Shown piece by piece: positions 1 to 7,253 of a stretch of 64,000 nucleotides of DNA. The notes below the pieces were generated by a model. The model was given only the letters and a program-made list of their open reading frames with translations, did no database searches and was not told where the DNA came from. The number at the start of each line of letters is the position of its first letter. The first letter of the stretch is position 1. This DNA is from 2-01-FULL-39-28 sp964436165 (GTDB lineage: Bacteria; Patescibacteriota; Minisyncoccia; 2-02-FULL-40-12; GWA2-44-9), in NCBI GenBank assembly GCA_964436165.1, contig CAYTBY010000001.1, positions 88,653 through 152,652 on the forward strand, written 5' to 3'. The position numbers and the translations under genes are program-made.

Positions 1-774
1 GGCAAGGGGGTTTGTTTTGATTCTGGCGGTATGAATGCAAAGATTAATGAAACTTTGGCAGAAATGAAGTTAGATATGGCCGGTGCTGCGGCTGTTGCTG
101 GTATCTGCGGTTATATTGCTTCACAAAAATGGCCTGTCCATATAGTTGCTTACCTTCCTTTGGTTGAGAATCTACTCGATTCAAGATCCATCAAAGCCTC
201 AGATGTCGTTTCCTTGCCTACCGTCGTCGACCCCAAAGATAAAAAGGATTTTGAATATATTGAAGTAGTAGATACTGACGCAGAAGGACGTCTTCTCCTG
301 TGCGCTATGGTAAATCATGCCAGATTATACAACAACCCAGATTTAATAGTTACTGTTGCTACTCTTTGTGGAACGACCGAGGGCATGCTTGGCTCATATG
401 CCGCCGCCGCTGTTTCTAAGGTGAAAAAACTTCTAGAAGATATTGAAGCTGCCGGTGTAGCTACGGATGAGAATTATGCTTCTGTTCGGGTGAGTCCTGA
501 TATGCTCGATGAATGCCAGACCGACATGGAAGGTGAAATTACAGACTGGAAAAATTATAGTAATTCTATTGATAGCGGCGATACCTTGATGGCGTTTGGA
601 TTAATACAGCATTTTGCGGAAAATGTACCCTTTCTTCACCTAGATATATGTGGAGTAGCATTGTTGAAAGACAGTGTTATATATAAGTCAAAAAAAAGAA
701 GGCCGAATGGCGCTTCTGGGTGGGGAGTGAGATCGGTTTCTGAGTTTTTAAAGAGACATTTTAACCTAACGTAA
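1..774 (+). CDS. Leucyl aminopeptidase (M17), 5' end outside window
   Basis: C-terminal catalytic domain of an M17 cytosol aminopeptidase, a two-metal exopeptidase that removes N-terminal residues from peptides. The reading frame is open from base 1, so the gene starts upstream. Family landmarks are complete: GKGVCFDSGG (metal-binding Lys and Asp), the downstream NAK lysine, MKLDMAGAAAV (third metal Asp) and the signature DTDAEGRL, which holds the last two acidic ligands and the catalytic Arg. Compared with E. coli PepA the missing part is the N-terminal domain and the start of the catalytic domain. A strong terminator follows directly. Function is assigned from the family; activity is expected because no key residue is lost. 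Confidence 0.93.
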   Translation, partial: GKGVCFDSGGMNAKINETLAEMKLDMAGAAAVAGICGYIASQKWPVHIVAYLPLVENLLDSRSIKASDVVSLPTVVDPKDKKDFEYIEVVDTDAEGRLLLCAMVNHARLYNNPDLIVTVATLCGTTEGMLGSYAAAAVSKVKKLLEDIEAAGVATDENYASVRVSPDMLDECQTDMEGEITDWKNYSNSIDSGDTLMAFGLIQHFAENVPFLHLDICGVALLKDSVIYKSKKRRPNGASGWGVRSVSEFLKRHFNLT

Positions 775-776
775 GG

Positions 777-804
777 CCGGCCCAATAGGCCGGTTTTGTT
801 TTTT
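777..804 (+). terminator. Intrinsic terminator after aminopeptidase
   Basis: CCGGCC, a 5-nt loop and GGCCGG form a 6-bp GC stem immediately followed by a TTTTGTTTTTT run. It overlaps the -10 box of the next gene. Confidence 0.9.
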
Positions 805-809
805 ATAAT
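804..809 (+). promoter_or_regulatory. -10 box for leaderless nuclease gene
   Basis: TATAAT ends 6 nt before the ATG at 816. This places the expected transcription start on the ATG itself, and no Shine-Dalgarno site is present. Confidence 0.6.
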
Positions 810-815
810 TTATTA

Positions 816-1568
816 ATGTACAATAATTTTATGTCCAAAGTTGGAACTCTTAAAATTTCACGGAGTGGGTTAAAGCTATTTCTCGAATGTCCGAGGTGTT
901 TTTGGCTGGATTTGCACCACAAGATTAAAAGGCCGCCCGGATATCCGTATACTTTATCGGCGGCGGTGGATTACTTAGTAAAGAGGGAGTTTGATAAATT
1001 TAGAGTGGAAGGGACCTTGCCCCCGGTTCTCACCCTGAGCGGAGTCGAAGGGTTAAAAGGTGCTAAGCTTTATGCTGGCGATAATCTTGCCGAGTGGAGA
1101 AATAATTTTAAAGGTATCTCATATTTTGATGAGTCGCTTAATGCAAATTTGTATGGCGCGGTTGACGATGTTTTAGAATTTAAAGACGGGTCATTGGCGG
1201 TTATCGATTATAAATCTTCCGGTTCAAAAGAGATAACTATTTACGATGACTATCAGAAACAGATGGATGTCTATAATTATATTCTTCAGCAGTTGGGCTA
1301 CGAAACATATCCCGAAGCATTTTTTGTTTTCTATCAGGTCATCAAAGAAGGGGAGGATGGTTTTCAAAACGCTTTAAAATTTAAAGAACAGGTAAAAGCG
1401 GTCAAGGTTAATAAGGATTGGGTGGGTCCGGCCTTTGAAGCGGCGGTAGAACTTGCCAGACAGGATTCGCCTCCGGCTCAAAGCGGAAATTCCCAAAAAC
1501 ACTGCGACCATTGCCATTACGTCGAGCTGGCCTCTCAATTTAAAATGATCCCAGATTTGAATATTTAA
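816..1568 (+). CDS. Cas4/RecB-like PD-(D/E)XK nuclease
   Basis: Predicted single-domain nuclease of the PD-(D/E)XK superfamily, as in Cas4, AddB and RecB. The core is DDVLEF...AVIDYKSS (acidic residues and the catalytic Lys), followed by the helix motif QMDVYNYIL. Cysteines sit at both ends (CPRC near residue 27, HCDHCHY near residue 235), the arrangement that binds a 4Fe-4S cluster in Cas4 and AddB. No cas genes or CRISPR array are nearby, so this is not a Cas4 by context. The start at 816 fits the leaderless -10 box; ATG 831 is an alternative. A 20-bp palindromic repeat (1033-1052) is inserted in frame and adds a segment reading LTLSGVEG. Substrate and partner are unknown. Confidence 0.8.
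   Translation: MYNNFMSKVGTLKISRSGLKLFLECPRCFWLDLHHKIKRPPGYPYTLSAAVDYLVKREFDKFRVEGTLPPVLTLSGVEGLKGAKLYAGDNLAEWRNNFKGISYFDESLNANLYGAVDDVLEFKDGSLAVIDYKSSGSKEITIYDDYQKQMDVYNYILQQLGYETYPEAFFVFYQVIKEGEDGFQNALKFKEQVKAVKVNKDWVGPAFEAAVELARQDSPPAQSGNSQKHCDHCHYVELASQFKMIPDLNI
1033..1052 (+). repeat. Palindromic repeat inside nuclease gene
   Basis: CCCTGAGCGGAGTCGAAGGG. The ends CCCT and AGGG and the inner CTGAGC/GTCGAAG form an imperfect hairpin. This element type recurs in many environmental genomes. It is translated in frame here. Confidence 0.75.
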
Positions 1569-1593
1569 AAAAGCGTCCTCGCGGGACGCTTTA
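1566..1593 (-). terminator. Terminator for the wHTH/coiled-coil gene
   Basis: AGCGTCC and GGACGCT form the stem; read on the minus strand it is followed by six T. It lies between two convergent genes. The plus-strand U tract is weak. Confidence 0.8.
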
Positions 1594-1598
1594 GCAGC

Positions 1599-2273
1599 CT
1601 ATCGATTAAAGTTTGCTATTTGTCGGTTAAGCCGAATTTCTTTCTTTTCTTCAGCTAAGTTTCGGCTTATCAGCTGATTAATTTCTTGGTGGGCTTTCAG
1701 GAGATCAACACCAGCTTGATGTTCGCTTGCCTTTAATTCTTCAACTTCGGATTGAAGTTCCTTGTTCTTGGCTTCGAGGGTTTCTTTTTGCTTTAAGGCC
1801 TCAAGAAGCTGCTCTCTAAGATTATTGTTATCAATCTTGGTTTGATTTAGTTTCGCCAGGCATTCAGTAAGGGTCTTTGCCAACTCCACATCGTCTCGAA
1901 CTTTCACACGGTGATTTCTCGGTTTTTCTGTCTCGTCAGAAGCCGTACCGACATTATCATTCATCCCTTTTCTTTTTAGGGCCGTTTTCCATGAATTGCC
2001 ATCTTCGTATCCCTCCGCAAGGGCCAAGGATTTAGGCTGGCTGGAGCCTGGCACAAAATTTCCTCTCTTAAGAACAAGGATGTGGTGCTCCAAGAACTTC
2101 CTTAGGTTGATCGTAATTGACACCTGGGAAGCCCCTATAGCTTTTGCCAATTGTTTAGTGGTTGTTTCAAATCCGTTGCTAGACGAAACAGCACATTCTT
2201 TTCTCAAATAATTAATGATACTCTCGGCAACATTCTTGTGGTGTGTTTTCCTGGATGGCCGTGATTCTTGCAT
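1599..2273 (-). CDS. Winged-helix DNA-binding protein with coiled-coil tail
   Basis: A 224-residue protein of unknown function with two parts. Residues ~10-75 look like a winged helix: TTKQLAKAIGASQVSITINLRKF as helix-turn-helix, then a wing and the segment HILVLKRGNFVPG. Residues ~130-215 are a long charged coiled coil rich in Lys, Glu, Gln and Leu, suitable for dimer or oligomer formation. It is divergent from the nuclease at 2383 and shares with it a perfect 11-bp inverted repeat that carries both -10-like boxes. That suggests it regulates itself and the nuclease. A GATCC-TCC stretch upstream of the ATG gives an AGGAGGATCTG Shine-Dalgarno context. The regulator role is inferred. Confidence 0.7.
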   Translation of the reverse strand: MQESRPSRKTHHKNVAESIINYLRKECAVSSSNGFETTTKQLAKAIGASQVSITINLRKFLEHHILVLKRGNFVPGSSQPKSLALAEGYEDGNSWKTALKRKGMNDNVGTASDETEKPRNHRVKVRDDVELAKTLTECLAKLNQTKIDNNNLREQLLEALKQKETLEAKNKELQSEVEELKASEHQAGVDLLKAHQEINQLISRNLAEEKKEIRLNRQIANFNR

Positions 2274-2312
2274 CAGATCCTCCTTGGGGAAGAGTGTTAA
2301 GGAACCCGAATC

Positions 2313-2341
2313 CTTATATTATACACGAGCTATAATATAAG
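2313..2341. promoter_or_regulatory. Perfect inverted repeat between divergent genes
   Basis: CTTATATTATA, seven bases, TATAATATAAG: an exact 11-7-11 palindrome. It contains a TATAAT on each strand and so is both a plausible divergent promoter core and an operator for the adjacent wHTH protein. Confidence 0.65.
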
Positions 2342-2370
2342 TCAAGATCTATTGTCGGTGTAAATTGTGT

Positions 2371-2376
2371 TAAAAT
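2371..2376 (+). promoter_or_regulatory. -10-like box for leaderless nuclease
   Basis: TAAAAT lies 6 nt before the ATG at 2383, the same geometry as other apparently leaderless genes here. Confidence 0.45.
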
Positions 2377-2382
2377 TCTACT

Positions 2383-3822
2383 ATGGCTAAAACACCTAAA
2401 TTATTTGCCGATCATTTTTATAAATTTTTCCAATGTCCGCATTGGATTTGGTACGACATCTATGCCGATGCGACCCAGAAAAAGAAAACCCCGGCGATAA
2501 TTGATATGATATATAAAGGCAAAGTTGCTAACGGAGCTAACATTCTGCGTGAGCATAAAAAATTCGAAGAAATAAAACCCGAGCTTTTACACGATCTGGA
2601 AGAAGCGTTTCTAGCTACTCTTGAAATGATGAAGCAAGGGAAAAATATTTATCATGGCGTCTTAATGCACGAGGATTGGGCGGGGATGCCGGATCTGCTT
2701 GAGGCAAGGCCAGGCAAGTCTAAACTCGGCGATTGGTACTATGTTGTCTATGATGTCCAGGCGTCTCTTGATCTTCGCGATGAGTATAAATTCCAATTAA
2801 TTTTTTACAGTTTAATTCTTGAACGTCTTCAGGGGGTCCGGCCAAAAGAGGCTTATGTTATTGATCCCCAGGGTAATGAGCGGTCTTTTAAAGTAGATGA
2901 ATTTGTGGACCAGTTTCATCTGACCCGCGAGCAAATCGAAAAAATCTTGGATGGCGAGAAGCCGGCGCCATTTATTAAATCGACCTGCAAGAAAACCCCC
3001 TGGTATTCTCTTTGTTTCTCCGATGCCAAGGAGTGTAATGACGTTTCTCTGATATTTCGTTTGAGCCAGGCCGATCAAAGGCGATTATATGGTATTGGCA
3101 TTAAAACGGTTAGTGACTTGTCGGGAGCTGATGTGAATGAACTTCAGAATAAGCTAGAGGATTGGTCTTTTGATAAAATTGTCCGCTTTGTAAATCAAGC
3201 CAAAGCCCTTACAAATTATCAGCCGATGGTTTTGCGGAAGCCAATTTTTCCAGAGGTTGAACATGAAATATATTTTGATATCGAAGCCGATCCGACCAGG
3301 GACATCGATTACTTGTTGGGCTATTTGGTGAAAAGCAAGGACGGGGTTAAGTATAATTATTTCTTAGCTAATGATAAAAGCGAAGAAGAGGTGATTTGGA
3401 AAAAGTTCTTGGATTTCTTGGCCAAGCTCGATAATTTCGTTATTTATCATTATGCTTTTTATGAAAGGCAGGTTTTTGACCGCCTCGTTCTTAGATATGG
3501 CGCCCCCACGGTTTTAATCGAAAAATTTAAAGAAAACACTATAGATCTTTATAATAAAACAGTTGATACGGCTGTTCTGCCATTGTATTTTTATAGCCTA
3601 AAAGATGTGGCCGGATACCTCGGCTACAAATGGGATGATCCTACAGCCGGCGGAGCCGAATCTGTTGTCTGGTACAATGATTGGTTAGATAAGCGTGATC
3701 CCGTGATTATGAAAAAAATCTTAAAATACAACGAAGACGATGTCCGGGCGACCCTCTTGATCAAAGAGTGGCTCGTGAACCAGAAACCCTCAAAACGAAG
3801 GGAAAAGCTGGACGAAGAATAA
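2383..3822 (+). CDS. TM0106-family RecB-like putative nuclease
   Basis: Two-nuclease architecture. The N-terminal ~220 residues are a PD-(D/E)XK/RecB-like region starting with a Cys-containing motif (FQCPHWIW). A short helix-hairpin-helix stretch follows (YGIGIKTVSDL, ~245-265). The C-terminal ~170 residues are a YprB-type RNase H-like 3'-5' exonuclease domain: YFDIEADP (catalytic DxE), NFVIYHYAFYE, and the terminal YNEDDV motif. This matches the TIGR family TM0106 RecB-like putative nuclease in order and length (479 aa). It probably processes DNA ends in repair or recombination. It is divergent from the wHTH gene and shares its palindrome. Exact substrate is unknown. Confidence 0.82.
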   Translation: MAKTPKLFADHFYKFFQCPHWIWYDIYADATQKKKTPAIIDMIYKGKVANGANILREHKKFEEIKPELLHDLEEAFLATLEMMKQGKNIYHGVLMHEDWAGMPDLLEARPGKSKLGDWYYVVYDVQASLDLRDEYKFQLIFYSLILERLQGVRPKEAYVIDPQGNERSFKVDEFVDQFHLTREQIEKILDGEKPAPFIKSTCKKTPWYSLCFSDAKECNDVSLIFRLSQADQRRLYGIGIKTVSDLSGADVNELQNKLEDWSFDKIVRFVNQAKALTNYQPMVLRKPIFPEVEHEIYFDIEADPTRDIDYLLGYLVKSKDGVKYNYFLANDKSEEEVIWKKFLDFLAKLDNFVIYHYAFYERQVFDRLVLRYGAPTVLIEKFKENTIDLYNKTVDTAVLPLYFYSLKDVAGYLGYKWDDPTAGGAESVVWYNDWLDKRDPVIMKKILKYNEDDVRATLLIKEWLVNQKPSKRREKLDEE

Positions 3823-3873
3823 ATTTAATCATTACATTAAGTATAGAGTCCTGCAACGGGACTTAAATTTTAT

Positions 3874-3902
3874 TTGACAAAAATATAAAAATAGAGTATA
3901 AA
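3874..3902 (+). promoter_or_regulatory. Sigma70-type promoter for IrrE-like gene
   Basis: TTGACA, 17-bp spacer, TATAAA, in an AT-rich gap. The expected start near 3909 gives a leader of about 33 nt containing AAAGAGGT before ATG 3942. Confidence 0.8.
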
Positions 3903-3941
3903 AATATAGATTGTATTGATATGGAAAGAGGTCTTTAACAC

Positions 3942-4538
3942 ATGGGTTCAAATAAAAACCTGCAAGCCGTAGGCAATCTATCCGGGCATGAAATTATCGG
4001 GACGAGGCAGTTGGGTGAATGGCCGAAAGATGAGATGGTGCGCCTTTGGGTCAGCGTATCTTCCGGAATCGTAAAGTATGGATTTACGATAGAGTATCGT
4101 GATCTAGAGTCGCCTCGCACGGGCATATTCGATGGAATAAGAATAGTCATCGACCCAGACGTGGGGTTTGAGATGCAGTGTTTTCTTCTTCTGCACCTTT
4201 TTGGTCATTCAGTTCAATGGGTTGCTCCATCGCTTGAACATAAGCTTGGAGAACTGCAGAATACGCAGGACCAGAAGCGCTTTATGCAAGTCTTGCACGA
4301 CTACGAGTTCGAAGCGGCTAGCTTTGGTATGCAGCTTATTCGAGAGGTTGGTGTCAAGGGTCTTGATCAATGGTACAGTGATTTTGTAGCAACTGACTGG
4401 AGATATGTCGAGGGATATTATCAAACAGGTTCGTTGCCAGATTGGAAAACTTGCATAGTCCGCGACTGTCCTACTATCTTGCCGGCGCCGATTCCGAAAC
4501 TACGGCATCGTCAAGTTGAAGTACGATTTGCTTTTTAA
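3942..4538 (+). CDS. IrrE/ImmA-like protein with altered HExxH motif
   Basis: A 198-residue protein with the outline of a gluzincin metalloprotease. The helix FLLLHLFGHSVQW (~residues 80-92) aligns with the HELGH helix of IrrE/ImmA proteins, and EFEAASFGMQLIREV (~127-141) aligns with their ExEAxxFA helix. The catalytic glutamate of HExxH is replaced by Leu (HLFGH), while both histidines and the downstream glutamates remain. It could bind metal but may not cleave peptide, or it belongs to a family with a different mechanism. It has its own consensus promoter, a Shine-Dalgarno site and terminator, so it is monocistronic. Function unknown. Confidence 0.55.
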   Translation: MGSNKNLQAVGNLSGHEIIGTRQLGEWPKDEMVRLWVSVSSGIVKYGFTIEYRDLESPRTGIFDGIRIVIDPDVGFEMQCFLLLHLFGHSVQWVAPSLEHKLGELQNTQDQKRFMQVLHDYEFEAASFGMQLIREVGVKGLDQWYSDFVATDWRYVEGYYQTGSLPDWKTCIVRDCPTILPAPIPKLRHRQVEVRFAF

Positions 4539-4544
4539 ATAGCC

Positions 4545-4568
4545 GCTGCTTGGTCAAGCAGCTTTTTG
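4545..4568 (+). terminator. Intrinsic terminator
   Basis: GCTGCTT, loop GGTC, AAGCAGC, then TTTTT. Confidence 0.9.
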
Positions 4569-4574
4569 TTTCGG

Positions 4575-4603
4575 TTGACAAAAATCTTTATTTAATTTAT
4601 TAT
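4575..4603 (+). promoter_or_regulatory. Promoter for secreted barrel-like protein
   Basis: TTGACA, 17-bp spacer, TATTAT (a second TATATT lies 3 bp on). The leader carries AAGGAG 5 nt before a GTG start. Confidence 0.75.
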
Positions 4604-4641
4604 ATTATTGGTTCATTTCCAAACAAAACGAAGGAGAAGCT

Positions 4642-5262
4642 GTGAAGAAGATCATAGTGTGTCTCGTTGCGGCGGTCGGAATTCTTTTGGCGGATCAGGC
4701 GCCGGCTCAAGTTCTGGCTACCGCCGAAACCGGCGGTAAAGGCAATCACGCAGTATTAGTTTCTGCTAACGGTCTTTACCCTGAAGGCCTCACTCTTTTC
4801 AACGCCTATGGGCAATATGTTTACGGACTGACTGACTATATTGATGTGACAGTAGCCTACGGCAATATTTCTGCTTTAGGTGAAAGTCAAAATTATGTTG
4901 GCCTTGGATGGAATGCTGTTCTTCTTCGGAGAAGCCAGGCTTTCGTTGATGTTTCTTTTTTCAATGTTATTACTCTGCCCTTGAGCAACAGGAGCCAAGC
5001 CTCAACAGTTGTAATGACGCCTGCGGTTGTTGTAAGCAGGCCGATGACTGTGGCCGGAAAGTCCATAACCATCTATAGCGGATTGAACTCTCTGGTTCCA
5101 ATCGGAGCTACACAAAATAAATTATTTACGCCGCCCGAAACCCTTTTTAATGTTCCCATCGGCATTTCGATGCCTTTAAGTAAGAAATGGATAGTTTGTG
5201 CTGAAGTTGATCCGGGTACTAACTTGAAAACATTAGGCCTTGGTGTTGTAAGGACCTTCTAA
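4642..5262 (+). CDS. Secreted protein, possible small beta-barrel
   Basis: 206 residues starting at GTG, fixed by AAGGAG at 4631-4636. Residues 1-23 are a signal peptide (KKIIVCLVAAVGILLADQ, cut near APA-Q). The mature part has no long hydrophobic helix. Instead it shows alternating polar and hydrophobic strands rich in Gly, Tyr and Val (for example YIDVTVAYGNIS, NYVGLGWNAVLL) and ends in VVRTF. A terminal Phe closing a strand is the usual signature of an outer-membrane barrel. That is odd for a CPR cell, which is thought to have one membrane, so it may instead be a cell-surface beta protein. Monocistronic with its own promoter and terminator. No family recognised. Confidence 0.6.
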   Translation: MKKIIVCLVAAVGILLADQAPAQVLATAETGGKGNHAVLVSANGLYPEGLTLFNAYGQYVYGLTDYIDVTVAYGNISALGESQNYVGLGWNAVLLRRSQAFVDVSFFNVITLPLSNRSQASTVVMTPAVVVSRPMTVAGKSITIYSGLNSLVPIGATQNKLFTPPETLFNVPIGISMPLSKKWIVCAEVDPGTNLKTLGLGVVRTF

Positions 5263-5269
5263 CCAAAAT

Positions 5270-5293
5270 CCCGACAAGTTGTCGGGTTTTTTA
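5270..5293 (+). terminator. Intrinsic terminator
   Basis: CCCGAC, AAGTT loop, GTCGGG, then TTTTTT. Confidence 0.92.
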
Positions 5294-5311
5294 TTCCTAG
5301 AATTGTTGGTG

Positions 5312-5340
5312 TTGACACCGTCCTAACCATATGCTATCAT
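5312..5340 (+). promoter_or_regulatory. Promoter of the coiled-coil/ABC cluster
   Basis: TTGACA, 17-bp spacer, TATCAT. It precedes the gene at 5397 and is the only clear promoter before the co-directional set reaching 10525. Confidence 0.75.
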
Positions 5341-5396
5341 TCTAACCGCGTTAAGGTCCTTTGAAAATTCAACAGGAACCTGGGAGGGCACAAGAG

Positions 5397-6083
5397 ATGG
5401 GATTGGTGGCATCTTTGCGTAGAAATTTTATGAAAGATGAAGATAAGAATCCGTCTGCGGTGACGGTAAATTCCGGTTTAGCCGGACTTCAGGCACCGTT
5501 AGCGGGTGTTACCCCTAGATCAATATTCTCGCCATTGTCTTCACCGGCAACTCAATATCAGTCCACCGTAAATACGGCCGAGGTTGATCCTCAACTTCAT
5601 GATGCATTGCTTTCAGCGATGAATAAAGTACCGGCCCCCGGACTTCAGGAGTTGTTACTTGTCATGGATGGGCTTGCAAATAGTCTTCCTCAAAATCAAC
5701 TTTGTCAAGTTGCTCTGAATGTTGTTGCGAAAAAGAACATTACATTAGCTCAAATTCAGGATGAATTATCTAAACGTCTGGCAGCACTCGATAAAGAAAA
5801 TGATGATTTTGTTGGAGCAGCTGAACGTCAATATAGTGTTGACATCGGTTCCAAAGAATCAGCCATTGCTTCAGATGATCAGCAGATAGCAGGCCTAAAT
5901 CAACAGATCATAAGTTTACAGGAAAAGATAAGAAATTTGGAAGGGCACAAAGCCAAGCTGCAAGAAGAAAATTCTGCTAGGAAGCAGGTAATTGACAAGA
6001 AAAAGGGCGGACTTGCCGCAGCCCATGCAAAGTTAAGGCAAGACGCGGCTTCGTTGCAAAACAGAATCTCTGGCGGAAGCTAG
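5397..6083 (+). CDS. Coiled-coil protein of the SBP-OmpA/ABC cluster
   Basis: A soluble protein of about 228 residues and unknown family. I chose ATG 5397 because GGGAGG at 5382-5387 sits 9 nt before it; a TTG at 5361 would add 12 residues. The N-terminal third is low complexity and rich in Ser, Pro and Ala. A short helical domain follows (EVDPQLHDALLSAMNKV... with PxPGLQELLLVMDGL). The last ~90 residues are a continuous coiled coil (DDQQIAGLNQQIISLQEKI onward). The next gene begins 16 bp later with its own Shine-Dalgarno site, so both are surely co-transcribed. A structural or adaptor role next to the membrane protein at 6100 is inferred. Confidence 0.7.
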   Translation: MGLVASLRRNFMKDEDKNPSAVTVNSGLAGLQAPLAGVTPRSIFSPLSSPATQYQSTVNTAEVDPQLHDALLSAMNKVPAPGLQELLLVMDGLANSLPQNQLCQVALNVVAKKNITLAQIQDELSKRLAALDKENDDFVGAAERQYSVDIGSKESAIASDDQQIAGLNQQIISLQEKIRNLEGHKAKLQEENSARKQVIDKKKGGLAAAHAKLRQDAASLQNRISGGS

Positions 6084-6099
6084 AGGAAAGGAGAGACAG

Positions 6100-7155
6100 A
6101 TGGAAACAGGAACGTCGAACCCGTCCTCTCTGTCCGACTTCGTCGGCGGAAAGGTAAAAGGATTTTGGGAGCGAAAAGAAGGAACTACCGGAATGGCAGT
6201 TGTCGCTCTCGCTGCCGTTGCAATTTTTGTGGGTTGGGGAGTGATCGTGCCATTCATTGTAGCGACTCTGCTCAATACTATTTATGCCGGGATTCTCATC
6301 GTGGCGCTTGCTTTCATGTTAGCTACCCGTGGAGTATGGGTATCCATGTTCCAGAGTGCTTGTCGGGGTTTGACCCGCCTTTGGGCGAATATCGACCCGA
6401 TTGGTATCATGGAAGAAGATTTACGGCAGGATAAAAAAGAGCTTCTTGCTTTGGATAAGAATATGGACGAGCTTTCCGGTCAGGTTGAAGGTCTTCAAAA
6501 AGATGAAGAAAGTACAAAAGATAGTATTAATCAGGCTATGCGAGCTACTAAACAGGCAAGAGACAAGATTCAATCAGGAAAATTATCTTCTGCTGATCAG
6601 GAGGCGATGAATCGTCAGTTAATGCTTAATGGCAATGATGCCACTCGTAAGCAGGATTATCTCAAGTCTTTACTAAATCTCATGTCCACCCTGAAAGATA
6701 TTTATAAGATGGCAGAGAAATGGCGTGGTCATCTTGATTATTTAATTCAGGATCGCGAAAATTTCATCACCATTTCAAAGAAAAAGCGTAGGATGTCAAT
6801 TACTGGCAATAACATCGTGAACAGGATGAAGGGTATTCTCCATGTCGATCCCGATCGGGTATATATGCTGAATGCAGCCATTGAAGCGCAAGCAGCACAA
6901 TACAATCAGCGTGTAGGTACGATCAAGAATTTTGTACGCACTTATCGAGACACTTTAGTTAAAGGTGACTTACAGAATGAAATGCATGCTCAGCAGGCGT
7001 TGCGCCAACTTGAAGAGTGGGAACGTCAACAGGGTGAGGCTGCTATTCAGCAGATCGAATCGAGAGATTTGAGTATGGCTGAGGTACATCCTCTTGCTGT
7101 ATCGGCATCGGAAGTGAAAGCTTCCACTACGGAGCGGGCGAAGTATTTTCAATGA
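6100..7155 (+). CDS. Membrane-anchored coiled-coil protein of the ABC cluster
   Basis: 351 residues. Two adjacent membrane helices (~31-52 and ~55-78, AVVALAAVAIFVGWG and TIYAGILIVALAFML) follow a short N-terminal tail. The rest is a long, mostly helical cytoplasmic region with heptad-like repeats (~105-330), reminiscent of PspA-like or other membrane-stress coiled coils but with no family signature I can name. ATG 6100 is preceded by AAAGGAGAGACAG. It is the second gene of the cluster. With the preceding soluble coiled-coil protein it could form a membrane scaffold for the transporter encoded downstream; that is inference from order only. Confidence 0.7.
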   Translation: METGTSNPSSLSDFVGGKVKGFWERKEGTTGMAVVALAAVAIFVGWGVIVPFIVATLLNTIYAGILIVALAFMLATRGVWVSMFQSACRGLTRLWANIDPIGIMEEDLRQDKKELLALDKNMDELSGQVEGLQKDEESTKDSINQAMRATKQARDKIQSGKLSSADQEAMNRQLMLNGNDATRKQDYLKSLLNLMSTLKDIYKMAEKWRGHLDYLIQDRENFITISKKKRRMSITGNNIVNRMKGILHVDPDRVYMLNAAIEAQAAQYNQRVGTIKNFVRTYRDTLVKGDLQNEMHAQQALRQLEEWERQQGEAAIQQIESRDLSMAEVHPLAVSASEVKASTTERAKYFQ

Positions 7156-7175
7156 GTCTTGGCGGCGGGCAGTAG

Positions 7176-7207
7176 TGTTTAGGGACAGAATCCTCTGTCC
7201 CTAAACA
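7176..7207. repeat. Perfect 14-bp hairpin between cluster genes
   Basis: TGTTTAGGGACAGA, loop ATCC, TCTGTCCCTAAACA. The stem is exact and no T-run follows, so it is not a classical terminator. It looks like a REP- or MITE-type element, or an mRNA processing hairpin. Confidence 0.7.
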
Positions 7208-7253
7208 TCGGAAACACGGCGGCGGAGAAAGAGAAAGAAAAAGGAGAAGGGCC

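Noticed and set aside
816..1568. CRISPR-associated Cas4
   Set aside because: The fold and Cys pattern fit Cas4, but the locus has no other cas gene or array; called as a general nuclease.
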